NCBI GenBank assembly: GCA_963840925.1
Contig: CAWJAY010000012.1
Location: forward strand, 1 to 64,000
DNA: 64,000 nucleotides
Source of the DNA: DATAOG01 sp963840925
Lineage (GTDB): Bacteria; Pseudomonadota; Alphaproteobacteria; Geminicoccales; Geminicoccaceae
Reading direction: 5' to 3'
Shown: positions 52,034-60,410 of the stretch, one piece after another
Position numbering within the stretch: the first letter of the stretch is position 1
Layout: each line of letters starts with the position of its first letter
Translations under genes and position numbers: made by a program
Notes under the pieces: generated by a model
The model's database searches: none
The model's input: the letters and a program-made list of their open reading frames with translations, nothing else
What the model was told of the DNA's origin: nothing

Positions 52034-53422
52034 CTAACGGGTCGACAGGGTCAAGCGAAAGACCGTGCCCTCGGTCCCGGTCTGCACCAGCTCGATGTCG
52101 CCGCCATGGGCGCGCATGATCTCGCGCGCGATCGGCAGGCCGAGGCCCGTGCCGCCGGGCCGGGCGGAGCCCGAGAAGGCCTCGAACAGATGCGCGCGTG
52201 CGGCATCCGGGATGCCCCGCCCGGTGTCGGCGAACTCGATCACCAGATCGTCGCCCGTGGGCCACGCGCCGACGGAGATCACGCCGCTGCCGCTTGCAAG
52301 CGCCTGGACGGCGTTGCGGCTGAGGTTCATCAGCACCCGAAACAGCTGGTCGCGGTCGGCATAGCCCATGACTTCGGCGCGCACGTTGCTCCGCCAGCGG
52401 ATGCCGGACGGGTCGGGCCCGAGCACGGCCTCGCCGACCTCGTCGAGCAGCGGCGCCAGCGCAAAGCGGGTCCTCCTCGGCGCCACGACCTCGGCGCGCG
52501 CGAAGTTCAGCGTTTCGGCGCACAGGCGCGCCGCCCGGTCCATCGATTCGACCAGGCGCGGCGTGACGTGCCGCACCTCGGGATCCTGGCTCTGCTCGAG
52601 CCGGTCGGACAACAGCATCGCGTTGGCCAGGAGGTTGCGCAGATCATGGTTGATCTTGCTGACCGCGCTGCCGAGCGCGGCGAGCCGGGTCTTCTGCGCC
52701 AACGCCGCCTGCAGGCCTTGCTGCATTCGGCGCAGCTCCATCTGGACCAGGCCGAGCTCGTCGCTGCGGGCGGATTCGGGCAGCGCCGCGCTCGCGTCCT
52801 CCGGCCGCCGGCGGAACGCGACCACGCTCTCGGTGATCCTGCGCAGCGGGCGCACGATCATCAGCTGCAGCGCGGCATAGACCAGGAGCGCGGTCAGGAG
52901 CGAGATCACGATCGAGAGCGTGAGGATGCGCCAGGAGTAGCTGACCATCGCGGTCCACAAGCCCGCCTCGTGCAGGCTGATGTCGACCAGCACCGAGGGT
53001 CGCTGAGGTGACGGCCCGATCACCCGGATCGTCCGCTGGCCGCCGTGCCAGAGCGTGTCGAAGGCGGCCGCGATCATCGCGAGCGCGCTCTGGGCGCGCA
53101 GGTCGACGATCTTCTGGACCGCCGGCAGCTTGCCCAGCATCAGTTCGGCGGCGGGTTCCCGGAGCATCACCGAGAGCACGCCCGCGTGGCTCAACAATTC
53201 GGCCTCGAGCGATCGATCGAGGCTGCGCTCGTCGGCGGCCTGGAGCGACAACGTCGCCAGGTGGGCGGCCGCGATCCGCTCGTCGAGATAGCCCCTGCGG
53301 AAACGCGCGATCGAAGGGACGTAGATCAGCACCTCGCCGAGCAGCACGAAGGCGATCGTCAGCACGAGCAGGCGCGCCGACAGCGACCGGTGCAGCGACG
53401 GCAAATGCAGCGGTTGGGCCAT
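52034..53422 (-). CDS. Membrane sensor histidine kinase
   Basis: The 462-aa protein has an N-terminal helix (ARLLVLTIAFVLLGEVLIYV, about 16-35), a periplasmic sensor of about 130 residues, and a second helix (WRILTLSIVISLLTALLVYA). A HAMP-like linker (IVRPLRRITESVVAFRR) and a DHp domain follow; the DHp has a slightly atypical H-box KINHDLRNLLAN. The HATPase domain has NLSRNAVQAL (N-box), DTGRGIP (G1) and GGTGLGLPIAREIM (G2). No response regulator adjoins it, so it is an orphan kinase in this window. The sensed signal is unknown. Confidence 0.94.
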   Translation of the reverse strand: MAQPLHLPSLHRSLSARLLVLTIAFVLLGEVLIYVPSIARFRRGYLDERIAAAHLATLSLQAADERSLDRSLEAELLSHAGVLSVMLREPAAELMLGKLPAVQKIVDLRAQSALAMIAAAFDTLWHGGQRTIRVIGPSPQRPSVLVDISLHEAGLWTAMVSYSWRILTLSIVISLLTALLVYAALQLMIVRPLRRITESVVAFRRRPEDASAALPESARSDELGLVQMELRRMQQGLQAALAQKTRLAALGSAVSKINHDLRNLLANAMLLSDRLEQSQDPEVRHVTPRLVESMDRAARLCAETLNFARAEVVAPRRTRFALAPLLDEVGEAVLGPDPSGIRWRSNVRAEVMGYADRDQLFRVLMNLSRNAVQALASGSGVISVGAWPTGDDLVIEFADTGRGIPDAARAHLFEAFSGSARPGGTGLGLPIAREIMRAHGGDIELVQTGTEGTVFRLTLSTR

Positions 53423-53471
53423 CGCGCTCGTTATAGACAGGAAGGGCGCGGGCGGACAGCTGGCGACCTGG

Positions 53472-54293
53472 CTAGCGCATGGCGTCGTTCAGGCGCCAGT
53501 CGAAGCGGTCGTCGCTGATCTTTTCGAACCCTTCCAGCGTCATCGCCAGCTTCGGTTCGGCGTAGGCCATCAGGTGGTTGATGATCGCGGTATCGGAGCC
53601 ACCGAAATCGGCCGCGTACCAGCGATAGAGGCTGGAGACCCCAAGCCGGTCCCCCTCGATCTCGAGGCCACGCGGGTCGTTGACGTAGGCCATCGCAGCC
53701 TTGCTCAGCTGGTGCTCGAGCCGGTCCGCCTGGTAGGGCTCCGGCTGCAGATTCGGACAGCCGACCGCGCCGCAGCTGAGCGCGTAGAGGACCCGCCCAT
53801 CCTGCCAGATCGGCCGCAGGATGCGGTTCTGGATATCGCTGAGGGAGACCGGTTGGCCTTCGATCGTAAGAAGCTTCTCGTCCCAAGGCCCGGCGCCGCC
53901 CGGCGCCGAGGTCGGGACGTCGCGGATGGTGGCGATCGGGTAATGCTCCAGGACCACGCGCACCATGAGCGCGTTGTAGAGGTTGATCCAATAGGCCAGC
54001 TGCTCGGCGCGGCCGTAGCCGCTGATCGGGAGGTCGGCCAAGCCCGCGACATAGGCGTCGAGCGCCGAGCGGTCGGCCGGCGTGACCCGGCTGTAGGCGA
54101 CCCGGTGCACGCCGTCGGCGCCGATCCGCAGATAGCGCGCCAGAAACGCTCCCCAGGCCTGGTGCTCGACCCGTCGGCTCGAATGCACGTCGTGCACGGT
54201 CCAGCGCTGCCAGAGCTCCGCCGGCGGCCCCGCGACCGCGATTGGCGCGACCAGCAGCACGGCGAAGCCCAGGATCCCGAGCAGCTTCGCCAT
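53472..54293 (-). CDS. DUF547 exported protein
   Basis: The ATG at 54293 (MAKLLGILGFAVLLVAPIAV) gives a 273-aa protein with a signal peptide. The DUF547 core is evident: RAEQLAYWINLYNALMVRVV (helical core with the conserved YWINLYNA), then LSDIQNRILRP, LYALSCGAVGCPNLQPEPYQ and the C-terminal LYRWYAADFGG. The cysteine-containing SCGAVGCP motif suggests a papain-like or transglutaminase-like fold. No activity is established for the family. It sits between the histidine kinase and the rpmH promoter, leftward. Confidence 0.9.
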   Translation of the reverse strand: MAKLLGILGFAVLLVAPIAVAGPPAELWQRWTVHDVHSSRRVEHQAWGAFLARYLRIGADGVHRVAYSRVTPADRSALDAYVAGLADLPISGYGRAEQLAYWINLYNALMVRVVLEHYPIATIRDVPTSAPGGAGPWDEKLLTIEGQPVSLSDIQNRILRPIWQDGRVLYALSCGAVGCPNLQPEPYQADRLEHQLSKAAMAYVNDPRGLEIEGDRLGVSSLYRWYAADFGGSDTAIINHLMAYAEPKLAMTLEGFEKISDDRFDWRLNDAMR

Positions 54294-54455
54294 GCGCCTC
54301 GGGTCCGTCCCGCCATGCCGCGACCGATGGTCGCCCTGAGGCCACGCCATCCGTAACCCCGGTTGCCTGGATCAGCGATATAGCGGATTGGCCGGGCGCG
54401 CCAAATCCCCCGCGCTCACAAGGCGGTGAACCCGATGCCGGATGCCTGGTGGAAT

Positions 54456-54484
54456 TTGACAGGCGGACCGGCGCCCCCTATACA
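54456..54484 (+). promoter_or_regulatory. Sigma-70 promoter for rpmH
   Basis: TTGACA (54456-54461) is perfect and is followed after 17 bp by TATACA (54479-54484), one base from the -10 consensus. The rpmH start lies about 38 bp beyond. This is the best promoter match I saw in the window and fits the heavily expressed ribosomal-protein operon. Confidence 0.85.
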
Positions 54485-54522
54485 GCGCACCGGTTTGACC
54501 AGGGGTGGCGAAGGGCTCCGCC

Positions 54523-54657
54523 GTGAAGCGTACCTATCAGCCGAGCAATCTCATTCGCAAGCGGCGGCATGGCTTTCGGGCGCGCATGGCCACGGCCGGC
54601 GGCCGACGCGTGATCGCGCGGCGCCGGGCCCGCGGCCGCAAGCGGCTGTCCTGCTGA
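54523..54657 (+). CDS. rpmH: 50S ribosomal protein L34
   Basis: The 44-residue protein is read from a GTG: (M)KRTYQPSNLIRKRRHGFRA, then RMATAGGRRVIARRRARGRKRL (core RMATAGGRRVIARRRARGR), SC. It matches L34 throughout; the extreme basic content and length are typical. It is the first gene of the rpmH-rnpA-yidD-yidC cluster conserved across bacteria. It lies in a frame not otherwise flagged as a gene because of its small size. Confidence 0.97.
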   Translation: MKRTYQPSNLIRKRRHGFRARMATAGGRRVIARRRARGRKRLSC

Positions 54658-54723
54658 GCGGTCCGGCGCCCCCGCCAGGCATCGACACGTCAGGCCTTGA
54701 CCGGCGACGGGTCAGCGCCGCGG

Positions 54724-55113
54724 GTGACGCGACTGAAGCGGCGCGCGGAGTTCGTCGCCGTGGCGGCGACCCGGGAGCGCTGGGTGACGCCCGCATTCGT
54801 GCTCCAGGCCGGTCCGCGGCCGGCGCGCGGCGCTCCGGCGACCGCCGAGATCGGGGTTGGTTTCACGGCCAGCCGGCGGATCGGCAAGGCGGTCGCCCGC
54901 AACCGCGCCCGGCGGCGCCTGGTCGAAGCGGCCCGGGCGGTGCTGCCGGGTCCGGCGCGGCCGGGGTACAATTACGTGATCGTAGCGCGTCCGGCGGTCC
55001 TGACATGCCCGTTCGATCGTTTGCTTGCCGACCTCGGGACCGCATTTGCGCGGGTCACACGGGGTCCGGGCCGGCCCGGGGAGCCGGCGCGCGCGCCGCG
55101 GCCATCGTCGTGA
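54724..55113 (+). CDS. rnpA: Ribonuclease P protein component
   Basis: The GTG at 54724 gives VTRLKRRAEFVAVAATRERW, the usual alphaproteobacterial start; an upstream TTG is less family-like. The 129-aa protein has the RNR motif region VGFTASRRIGKAVARNRARRRLVEA (core GKAVARNRARRRL), which binds the catalytic RNA and tRNA 5' leader. The Pro/Arg-rich C-terminal 25 residues extend past the usual end. Its stop overlaps the start of yidD (GTGA). Function: 5' maturation of tRNA together with the RNase P RNA. Confidence 0.96.
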   Translation: MTRLKRRAEFVAVAATRERWVTPAFVLQAGPRPARGAPATAEIGVGFTASRRIGKAVARNRARRRLVEAARAVLPGPARPGYNYVIVARPAVLTCPFDRLLADLGTAFARVTRGPGRPGEPARAPRPSS

Positions 55114-55328
55114 GCGCGCCGATCCAACTCTACCGCCTGCTGCTCGCGCCGGTCCTCGGACCGCGCTGCCGCTATCTGCCGAGCTGCTCCGAGTACGCCC
55201 TCGACGCGCTCGCCCGGCACGGCGCCCTGCGCGGCGGCTGGCTCGCGCTCCGGCGCATCCTACGTTGTCACCCGTGGGGCGGCTCGGGCTACGACCCGGT
55301 GCCGGGATCGAGGGCTGAAGGGCATTGA
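55110..55328 (+). CDS. yidD: Membrane protein insertion efficiency factor YidD
   Basis: The 72-aa protein starts at a GTG overlapping the rnpA stop and reads IQLYRLLLAPVLGPRCRYLP, SCSEYALDALARHGALRGGW, RILRCHPWGGSGYDPVP. The triple-cysteine PRCRYLPSCSEYA and CHPWGGSGYDPVP are the family hallmarks. YidD is a small membrane-associated protein that assists YidC/Sec insertion. It is too small for many gene calls. The last residues (GSRAEGH) are shorter than in some relatives. Confidence 0.97.
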   Translation: MSAPIQLYRLLLAPVLGPRCRYLPSCSEYALDALARHGALRGGWLALRRILRCHPWGGSGYDPVPGSRAEGH

Positions 55329-55371
55329 GGACCGATCGGCGATCAACTGACTGGAGGAGGCCGGGGCCCGT

Positions 55372-57108
55372 ATGCCCGAGCAGCGCAACCTGATCCTCGC
55401 GATCGTCCTGTCGGTCACGATCATCCTGGCGTTCCAGTACTTCTATGAGCTGCCACGGATGAAGCGCTCGCAGCACCAGCAGGCCCAGCGCACCGAGCAG
55501 ACAGCGCCGGCGCCGGTGCCCGAGCAGGCGGAGGGTCAGGCCGGCGCACCGCCCGCTGCGGTCACGCCGGGCGTCGAGCCGGTCGCGCCGGGCCAGAGCC
55601 GTGACGAGATTCTGGCCGGCAGCGAGCGGCTGCCGATCCGCGGCGAGCGCGTGCACGGCTCGCTGGCGCTCACCGGCGGCCGGCTGGATGACGTGATCCT
55701 CTCGAACTACCAGGTCGGCACGACGCCCGACTCGCCCGATGTCACACTGCTCAACCCGCCCGGGGCGCCCGAGACCTATTTCGTCGAGTTCGGCTGGGTC
55801 GCGAACGACGAAGGCGTGGCACTGCCAGGCCGCGACACGGTGTGGCGGGCGGACGGTCGCGAGCTGCGCCCCGATCAGCCGATCGGGCTCAGCTGGGACA
55901 ATGGCCAGGGCCTGCGTTTTCACCGCGAGATCGCGCTCGACGACGCCTATATGTTCACCGTTACCCAGCGGGTCGAGAACACCGGGGCCGAGCCGGTCAC
56001 GCTGCTGCCCTACGGCCTGATCAGCCGGTGGGGCACGCCCTACACGCAGGGCTTCTACATCCTGCACGAGGGTCCGATCGGGGTGCTCGGCGGCAAGCTC
56101 GAGGAGATCGACTACAGCGATCTGCAGGAGGATGGCGATGTCGAACTGTCCAGCCAGGGCGGCTGGCTCGGCATTACCGACAAATACTGGCTGACCGCGC
56201 TCGTTCCGGATCAGGCGAACGAGTTCAAAGGCACCTTCCGGCACCTGATCGCCGACGGCCAGGACCGCTACCAGGTCGACTATCTGCGCCAGCCGATCAC
56301 GATTGCGCCAGGCCAGAGCATCGAGGTCACCGAGCGGGTGTTCGCCGGTGCCAAGGAGGTCGCCCTGCTCGATCGCTACGCCATCGATTTCGGCATCCCG
56401 CTGTTCGACCGCGCGGTCGATTTCGGCTGGTTCTACTTCCTGACCAAGCCGCTGTTCCACGTCCTGCATTTCTTCTATCAGATGGTTGGCAACTACGGCG
56501 TGGCGATCCTGCTTCTGACGCTGCTGGTCAAGCTGCTGTTTTACCCGCTGGCCAACAAGTCCTATCGGGCTATGAGCAAGATGAAGAAGCTGCAGCCCGA
56601 GATGATGCGGCTGCGCGAGCTGTACGGCGACGACAAGGCGCGGATGAATCAGGAGCTGATGAATCTGTACAAGACCGAGAAGGTCAACCCGATGTCGGGC
56701 TGTCTGCCGATCATCGTGCAGATCCCGGTGTTCTTCGCGCTGTACAAGGTCCTGTTCGTCTCGATCGAGATGCGCCACGCGCCATTCTTCGGCTGGATCC
56801 ACGACCTCTCGGCGCCCGACCCGACCACGATCTTCAACCTGTTCGGCCTGATCCCCTGGCAACCGCCGGCGATGCTGATGATCGGGGTCTGGCCGCTGCT
56901 CATGGGCGCGACCATGCTGCTGCAGACGAAGCTGAACCCGCAGCCGGCCGACCCGATGCAGGCCAAGGTGATGATGTTCCTGCCGGTCATGTTCATCTTC
57001 CTGTTCGCGACCTTTCCGGCCGGGCTCGTGATCTACTGGACCTGGAACAACGTGCTCTCGATCGGCCAGCAGTGGCTGATCATGAAGCGGATGGGCGTGT
57101 CCGCCTGA
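55372..57108 (+). CDS. yidC: Membrane protein insertase YidC (Oxa1 family)
   Basis: The 578-aa protein follows the GGAGGAGG ribosome-binding site. It has an N-terminal helix (NLILAIVLSVTIILAFQYFY), a Pro/Gln-rich linker, a large periplasmic beta domain (to about 355), and the Oxa1 core with GNYGVAILLLTLLVKLLFYP, KSYRAMSKMKKLQPEM, MSGCLPIIVQIPVFFALYKV and FPAGLVIYWTWNNVLSIGQQ. These are the conserved C-terminal helices of the insertase hydrophilic groove. Length and plan are normal for proteobacteria. It inserts inner-membrane proteins, alone or with SecYEG, and is linked with the adjacent yidD and rnpA. Confidence 0.98.
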   Translation: MPEQRNLILAIVLSVTIILAFQYFYELPRMKRSQHQQAQRTEQTAPAPVPEQAEGQAGAPPAAVTPGVEPVAPGQSRDEILAGSERLPIRGERVHGSLALTGGRLDDVILSNYQVGTTPDSPDVTLLNPPGAPETYFVEFGWVANDEGVALPGRDTVWRADGRELRPDQPIGLSWDNGQGLRFHREIALDDAYMFTVTQRVENTGAEPVTLLPYGLISRWGTPYTQGFYILHEGPIGVLGGKLEEIDYSDLQEDGDVELSSQGGWLGITDKYWLTALVPDQANEFKGTFRHLIADGQDRYQVDYLRQPITIAPGQSIEVTERVFAGAKEVALLDRYAIDFGIPLFDRAVDFGWFYFLTKPLFHVLHFFYQMVGNYGVAILLLTLLVKLLFYPLANKSYRAMSKMKKLQPEMMRLRELYGDDKARMNQELMNLYKTEKVNPMSGCLPIIVQIPVFFALYKVLFVSIEMRHAPFFGWIHDLSAPDPTTIFNLFGLIPWQPPAMLMIGVWPLLMGATMLLQTKLNPQPADPMQAKVMMFLPVMFIFLFATFPAGLVIYWTWNNVLSIGQQWLIMKRMGVSA

Positions 57109-57112
57109 CGCG

Positions 57113-57793
57113 ATGGCCGAACCGACTGCGACCGCGCTCGAGCGGCAGGACGACGACCAGGCGCTCGACGCCGGCCGCCGGTTGTTCGCCAGGCCTTGCC
57201 AGTTCATCGCCGGGGTCGCCGAGCTCGAGCGCCTGCCGGACGCGGACCTGCCCGAGGTCGCCTTCGCCGGCCGCTCGAACGTCGGCAAGTCGAGCCTGAT
57301 CAACGCCTTGACCGGTCGCCGCCAGCTCGCCCGGATCTCGCAGACGCCCGGCCGCACCCAGCAGATCAATCTGTTCGATCTCGGCGGCCGGCTGGTGCTG
57401 GTCGATCTGCCCGGCTACGGCTACGCCCAGGCGCCCAAGCCCACGGTCCTGGCCTGGCAGGCGCTGGTCCGGCGCTATCTGCGTGGCCGCCCGGCGCTGC
57501 TGCGGACCTGCGTGCTGGTCGACGCCCGCCACGGCTTCAAGGACGTCGACCGGGAGTTCATGGCGATGCTGGCCGAGGCTGCGGTCGCCTATCAGATCGT
57601 GCTGACCAAGGCCGACCTGATCGGCGCGGGCGAAGTGCCCGACCTGCTGGCCAGCATCGCTGCCGAACTCGAGCGCAAGCCCGGCGCGCATCCGGAGGTG
57701 CTCGCGACCAGCGCGCGCACGGGCGCCGGCATCGACCGCTTGCGCGCGACGCTCGCGGCGCTCGCCCGCGAGCCTGCGGCGACCCCGGCATGA
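57113..57793 (+). CDS. engB: Ribosome biogenesis GTPase EngB (YihA/YsxC)
   Basis: The 226-aa GTPase has G1 AGRSNVGKSSLINALTG, G2 region SQTPGRTQQINLF, G3 VDLPGYGYAQAPK and G4 LTKADLI, with the G5-like TSARTG near the end. It is four bases after the yidC stop and its stop overlaps the argB start (ATGA). EngB assists assembly of the large ribosomal subunit. About 25 residues at the N-terminus precede the core, which is usual in alphaproteobacteria. Confidence 0.97.
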   Translation: MAEPTATALERQDDDQALDAGRRLFARPCQFIAGVAELERLPDADLPEVAFAGRSNVGKSSLINALTGRRQLARISQTPGRTQQINLFDLGGRLVLVDLPGYGYAQAPKPTVLAWQALVRRYLRGRPALLRTCVLVDARHGFKDVDREFMAMLAEAAVAYQIVLTKADLIGAGEVPDLLASIAAELERKPGAHPEVLATSARTGAGIDRLRATLAALAREPAATPA

Positions 57794-58680
57794 GCAGCCA
57801 GGCGCATCATCAGGTCGCGGCAACGCTGATCGAGGCGCTGCCCTACATGCGGCGCTTCGCCGGCGCGACCTTCGTGATCAAATACGGCGGCCACGCGATG
57901 GGCTCGGCCGCGCTCGCGGACGGCTTCGCGCGCGATGTGGTGCTGCTCAAGCAGGTCGGCATCCACCCGGTCGTGGTCCACGGCGGCGGGCCGCAGATCA
58001 AGGCGATGCTGGACCGCCTGAAGATCAAGAGCGAGTTCGTCGAGGGGCTCAGGGTCACCGATTCGGCGACCGTCGAGATCGTCGAGATGGTGCTCGCCGG
58101 CAGCATCAACAAGCAGATCGTGGCCGCGATCCACGCTGCGGGCGGGCACGCCGTCGGCCTGTCAGGGAAGGACGCGCACCTGATCGAGGCGACCAAGCTC
58201 ACCCGCACCCGGCGCGATCCGAGCAGCAGCATCGAGCAGGTCCTCGACCTCGGCTTCGTCGGCCAGCCGGTGCGCGTTCGCACCGAGGTGCTCGACGTGT
58301 TCGCCCGGACCGAGATCGTGCCGGTGATCGCGCCGATCGGCCTGGGTGCCGACGGCCATACTTACAACATCAACGCAGACACCGCGGCGGGCGCGATCGC
58401 CAAGGCGCTGCACGCGCGCAAGCTGGTCCTGCTGACCGATGTGCCAGGCGTGCTCGACGGCGCCGGCCAGCTGATCTCCGAGCTCTCGGCCACGGCCGCG
58501 CGCGCGATGCTCGCCGACGGCACGGCGAGCGGCGGCATGATCCCCAAGCTCGAGACCGCGCTCGAGGCGCTCTCGGGCGGGGTCGGCGCGGTCCACATCC
58601 TGGATGGCCGGATCGCGCACGTGCTGCTGCTCGAGACCTTCACCGAAGCCGGCATCGGCACCAAGATCGCCGTCGGCTGA
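57790..58680 (+). CDS. argB: Acetylglutamate kinase
   Basis: The 296-aa enzyme phosphorylates N-acetylglutamate, the second step of arginine synthesis. Motifs are GATFVIKYGGHAMGS (ATP-binding Lys), PVVVHGGGPQI (Gly-rich), GLRVTD, NINADTAAGAIA (substrate loop) and LLTDVPGVLD. ASGGMIPKLETA and the C-terminal HILDGRIAHVLLLE complete the fold. The N-terminal helix (HHQVAATLIEALPYMRRFAG) is the extension found in arginine-inhibited hexameric forms. It starts inside the engB stop, so the two are coupled, an arrangement common in Rhodospirillales and relatives. Confidence 0.97.
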   Translation: MSSQAHHQVAATLIEALPYMRRFAGATFVIKYGGHAMGSAALADGFARDVVLLKQVGIHPVVVHGGGPQIKAMLDRLKIKSEFVEGLRVTDSATVEIVEMVLAGSINKQIVAAIHAAGGHAVGLSGKDAHLIEATKLTRTRRDPSSSIEQVLDLGFVGQPVRVRTEVLDVFARTEIVPVIAPIGLGADGHTYNINADTAAGAIAKALHARKLVLLTDVPGVLDGAGQLISELSATAARAMLADGTASGGMIPKLETALEALSGGVGAVHILDGRIAHVLLLETFTEAGIGTKIAVG

Positions 58681-58724
58681 GCTCGTTGTCATATCATGCG
58701 CAGGCATCGGGAGCGAGGATCGCC

Positions 58725-59477
58725 ATGAGGTCTCGAAGCAGCGGTCTGTTTCTGGCGTTCGGGTTGTTCGGCCTCGGGCTCGGTCTCCCGCTGGCGCCGG
58801 CGACGGCGGCGGATCTGGCCGAGCAGCGCGAGGAGATGGTCCGCCTGGTCGAGCTCGAGACGCTGATGATCAGCGGCCAGACCGGGATCGCCGAACTCGA
58901 CCCGCGGGTGCTGGCGGCGCTGCGCGAGGTCCCGCGCGAGGCCTTCGTGCCCGAAGTGCTGCGCCCTTATGCCTACGAGCCGCATCCGCTGCCGGTCGGC
59001 TACGAGCAGAACGTGGCGGCGCCGCTCCTGGTAGCGCTGATGACCCATCTGGCGGCGCCCGAGCCCGGCGACGTGGTGTTCGAGACCGGGACCGGGGCCG
59101 GCTATCACACCGCGGTGCTTTCGTTGCTCGCAGCCGAGGTCTACAGCGTCGAGGTGGTCGAGCCGCTCGCGGAGCAGGCCGCGCGCATTCTCAAGGAGCA
59201 GGGCTACGACAACGTCTTCGTCCAGGCGGCGGACGGCTACTACGGCTGGCCGGAGAAGGCGCCGTTCGATGCCATGGTGATCGAGGAGGCGATCGATCAC
59301 GTGCCGCCACCGCTGCTCCAGCAGCTCAAGCGCGGCGGCCGGATGGTGATCCCGATCGGCCCCGCGCAGGGCGTGCAGTACCTGACCCTCTTGACCAAGG
59401 ACGCCGCCGGCGAGGTCCACGAGCAACGGATCATGCCGGTCCGCTTCTCGCCGCTCCAGGGCGGCGAGCGGCTGTAG
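58725..59477 (+). CDS. Exported protein-L-isoaspartate O-methyltransferase-like protein
   Basis: From the ATG at 58725 (GAGCGAGGAT upstream) the 250-aa protein has a signal peptide (LFLAFGLFGLGLGLPLAPAT). The PIMT fold follows: LREVPREAFVPEVLRPYAY, VFETGTGAGYHTAVLSLLAA (SAM motif I), VEVVEPLAEQAARILKEQGY, DAMVIEEAIDHVPPPLLQQL and GGRMVIPIGPAQGVQYL. Cytosolic PIMTs repair isoaspartate. Here the usual Ser/Thr substrate motif (N-terminal GQTIS-like) reads VGYEQNVAAP, and the protein should be exported, so the true substrate may differ. SAM would need to reach the periplasm, which makes the leader worth checking. Confidence 0.85.
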   Translation: MRSRSSGLFLAFGLFGLGLGLPLAPATAADLAEQREEMVRLVELETLMISGQTGIAELDPRVLAALREVPREAFVPEVLRPYAYEPHPLPVGYEQNVAAPLLVALMTHLAAPEPGDVVFETGTGAGYHTAVLSLLAAEVYSVEVVEPLAEQAARILKEQGYDNVFVQAADGYYGWPEKAPFDAMVIEEAIDHVPPPLLQQLKRGGRMVIPIGPAQGVQYLTLLTKDAAGEVHEQRIMPVRFSPLQGGERL

Positions 59478-59518
59478 CCATTGCTGCTCAAGCCTTGTGG
59501 GGCAGAGAGCCTGAACCG

Positions 59519-60352
59519 CTATTGGCTGTTGTCAGCGAGCACTTCATCCATAAGTTGCTCGATATCAGAAGCAGCATACTGCACCACCTCAAGGAGATCC
59601 AAAATTTCACGTGAATGAGGGAATCGCCAGAATACTCTGCCTTGCCAATCCACTATTTCGAGGGCAACTGTATCTGTCCAGACAAAAGCGTCTTCGTCCG
59701 TATAATATCTATACCGTACTTCACTGAGTTGAAATAGACGACCGCTCAGCGTGGTTGTATACACCACGCCAACGTATTCTTCGGTACCTGTCCGAGGGGC
59801 ATCAGGCGGATCTTCTGGCGTCCACCGCACCTTGCCGGATTTTGTGGACACTATGAGGCGCTGCAAGAACTTTTCAGTTTTCCCTGGTTCGATCATAGCG
59901 TTTCTCCGTCTGCAGCCGCAGCTCCCTATTCTCCAGCGTTGTGTAAAGTGTGAGATCGCTCGGCTCAGGTTTCCACAAGCTTGCCTCCGCCATCCACGCG
60001 CGCGTATGACCGTCGACACGCGATATTGTAGCTCAAACCACCGGATCTTGCGACGCAGCTTATGCGCGTCCGGCCTAATTCGAGAGCGATGCAGCGCCGA
60101 AAGCTCCTCCGCATCGGCTTTGCATCTCGCCACAACCCTAAGAAACTCAAGATCGTCATCATATCCGGCCAGAAGCTGCTTGTGCAGGCTCCGCTCGTAT
60201 CTCTTAAAGTTTAGGAAAAGTTTCGTCTGCTGATCTTGGTCGACTATTCGCTCCACCAACCTCGAAACACTTCGCGCCTTCCAGACCGCCACCATCGACA
60301 CCAGCAGCGCCACGAGCGAAGCTACATCAGCGAGGCCACCCAAGATATCCAT
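59519..60352 (-). CDS. Membrane-anchored protein of unknown function, low GC
   Basis: The 277-aa protein starts MDILGGLADVASLVALLVSM, a single membrane helix, followed by a basic coiled region (WKARSVSRLVERIVDQDQQT) and Arg-rich helices to about residue 150. From about MIEPGKTEKFLQRLIVSTKS onward there is a separate beta-rich domain (WTPEDPPDAPR, VYTTTLSGRLFQLSEVRY, LEIVDWQGRVF) with a helical end (LDLLEVVQYAASDIEQLMDE). This second part resembles small accessory proteins of about 120 aa found alone elsewhere. GC is well below that of the neighbours, indicating recent acquisition. No function is assigned. Confidence 0.75.
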   Translation of the reverse strand: MDILGGLADVASLVALLVSMVAVWKARSVSRLVERIVDQDQQTKLFLNFKRYERSLHKQLLAGYDDDLEFLRVVARCKADAEELSALHRSRIRPDAHKLRRKIRWFELQYRVSTVIRARGWRRQACGNLSRAISHFTQRWRIGSCGCRRRNAMIEPGKTEKFLQRLIVSTKSGKVRWTPEDPPDAPRTGTEEYVGVVYTTTLSGRLFQLSEVRYRYYTDEDAFVWTDTVALEIVDWQGRVFWRFPHSREILDLLEVVQYAASDIEQLMDEVLADNSQ

Positions 60353-60410
60353 AGAGCACGCCAGCGATTTATCATCAGCAGCGTGCCCTATACCACAAGT
60401 GGGGAGGATC

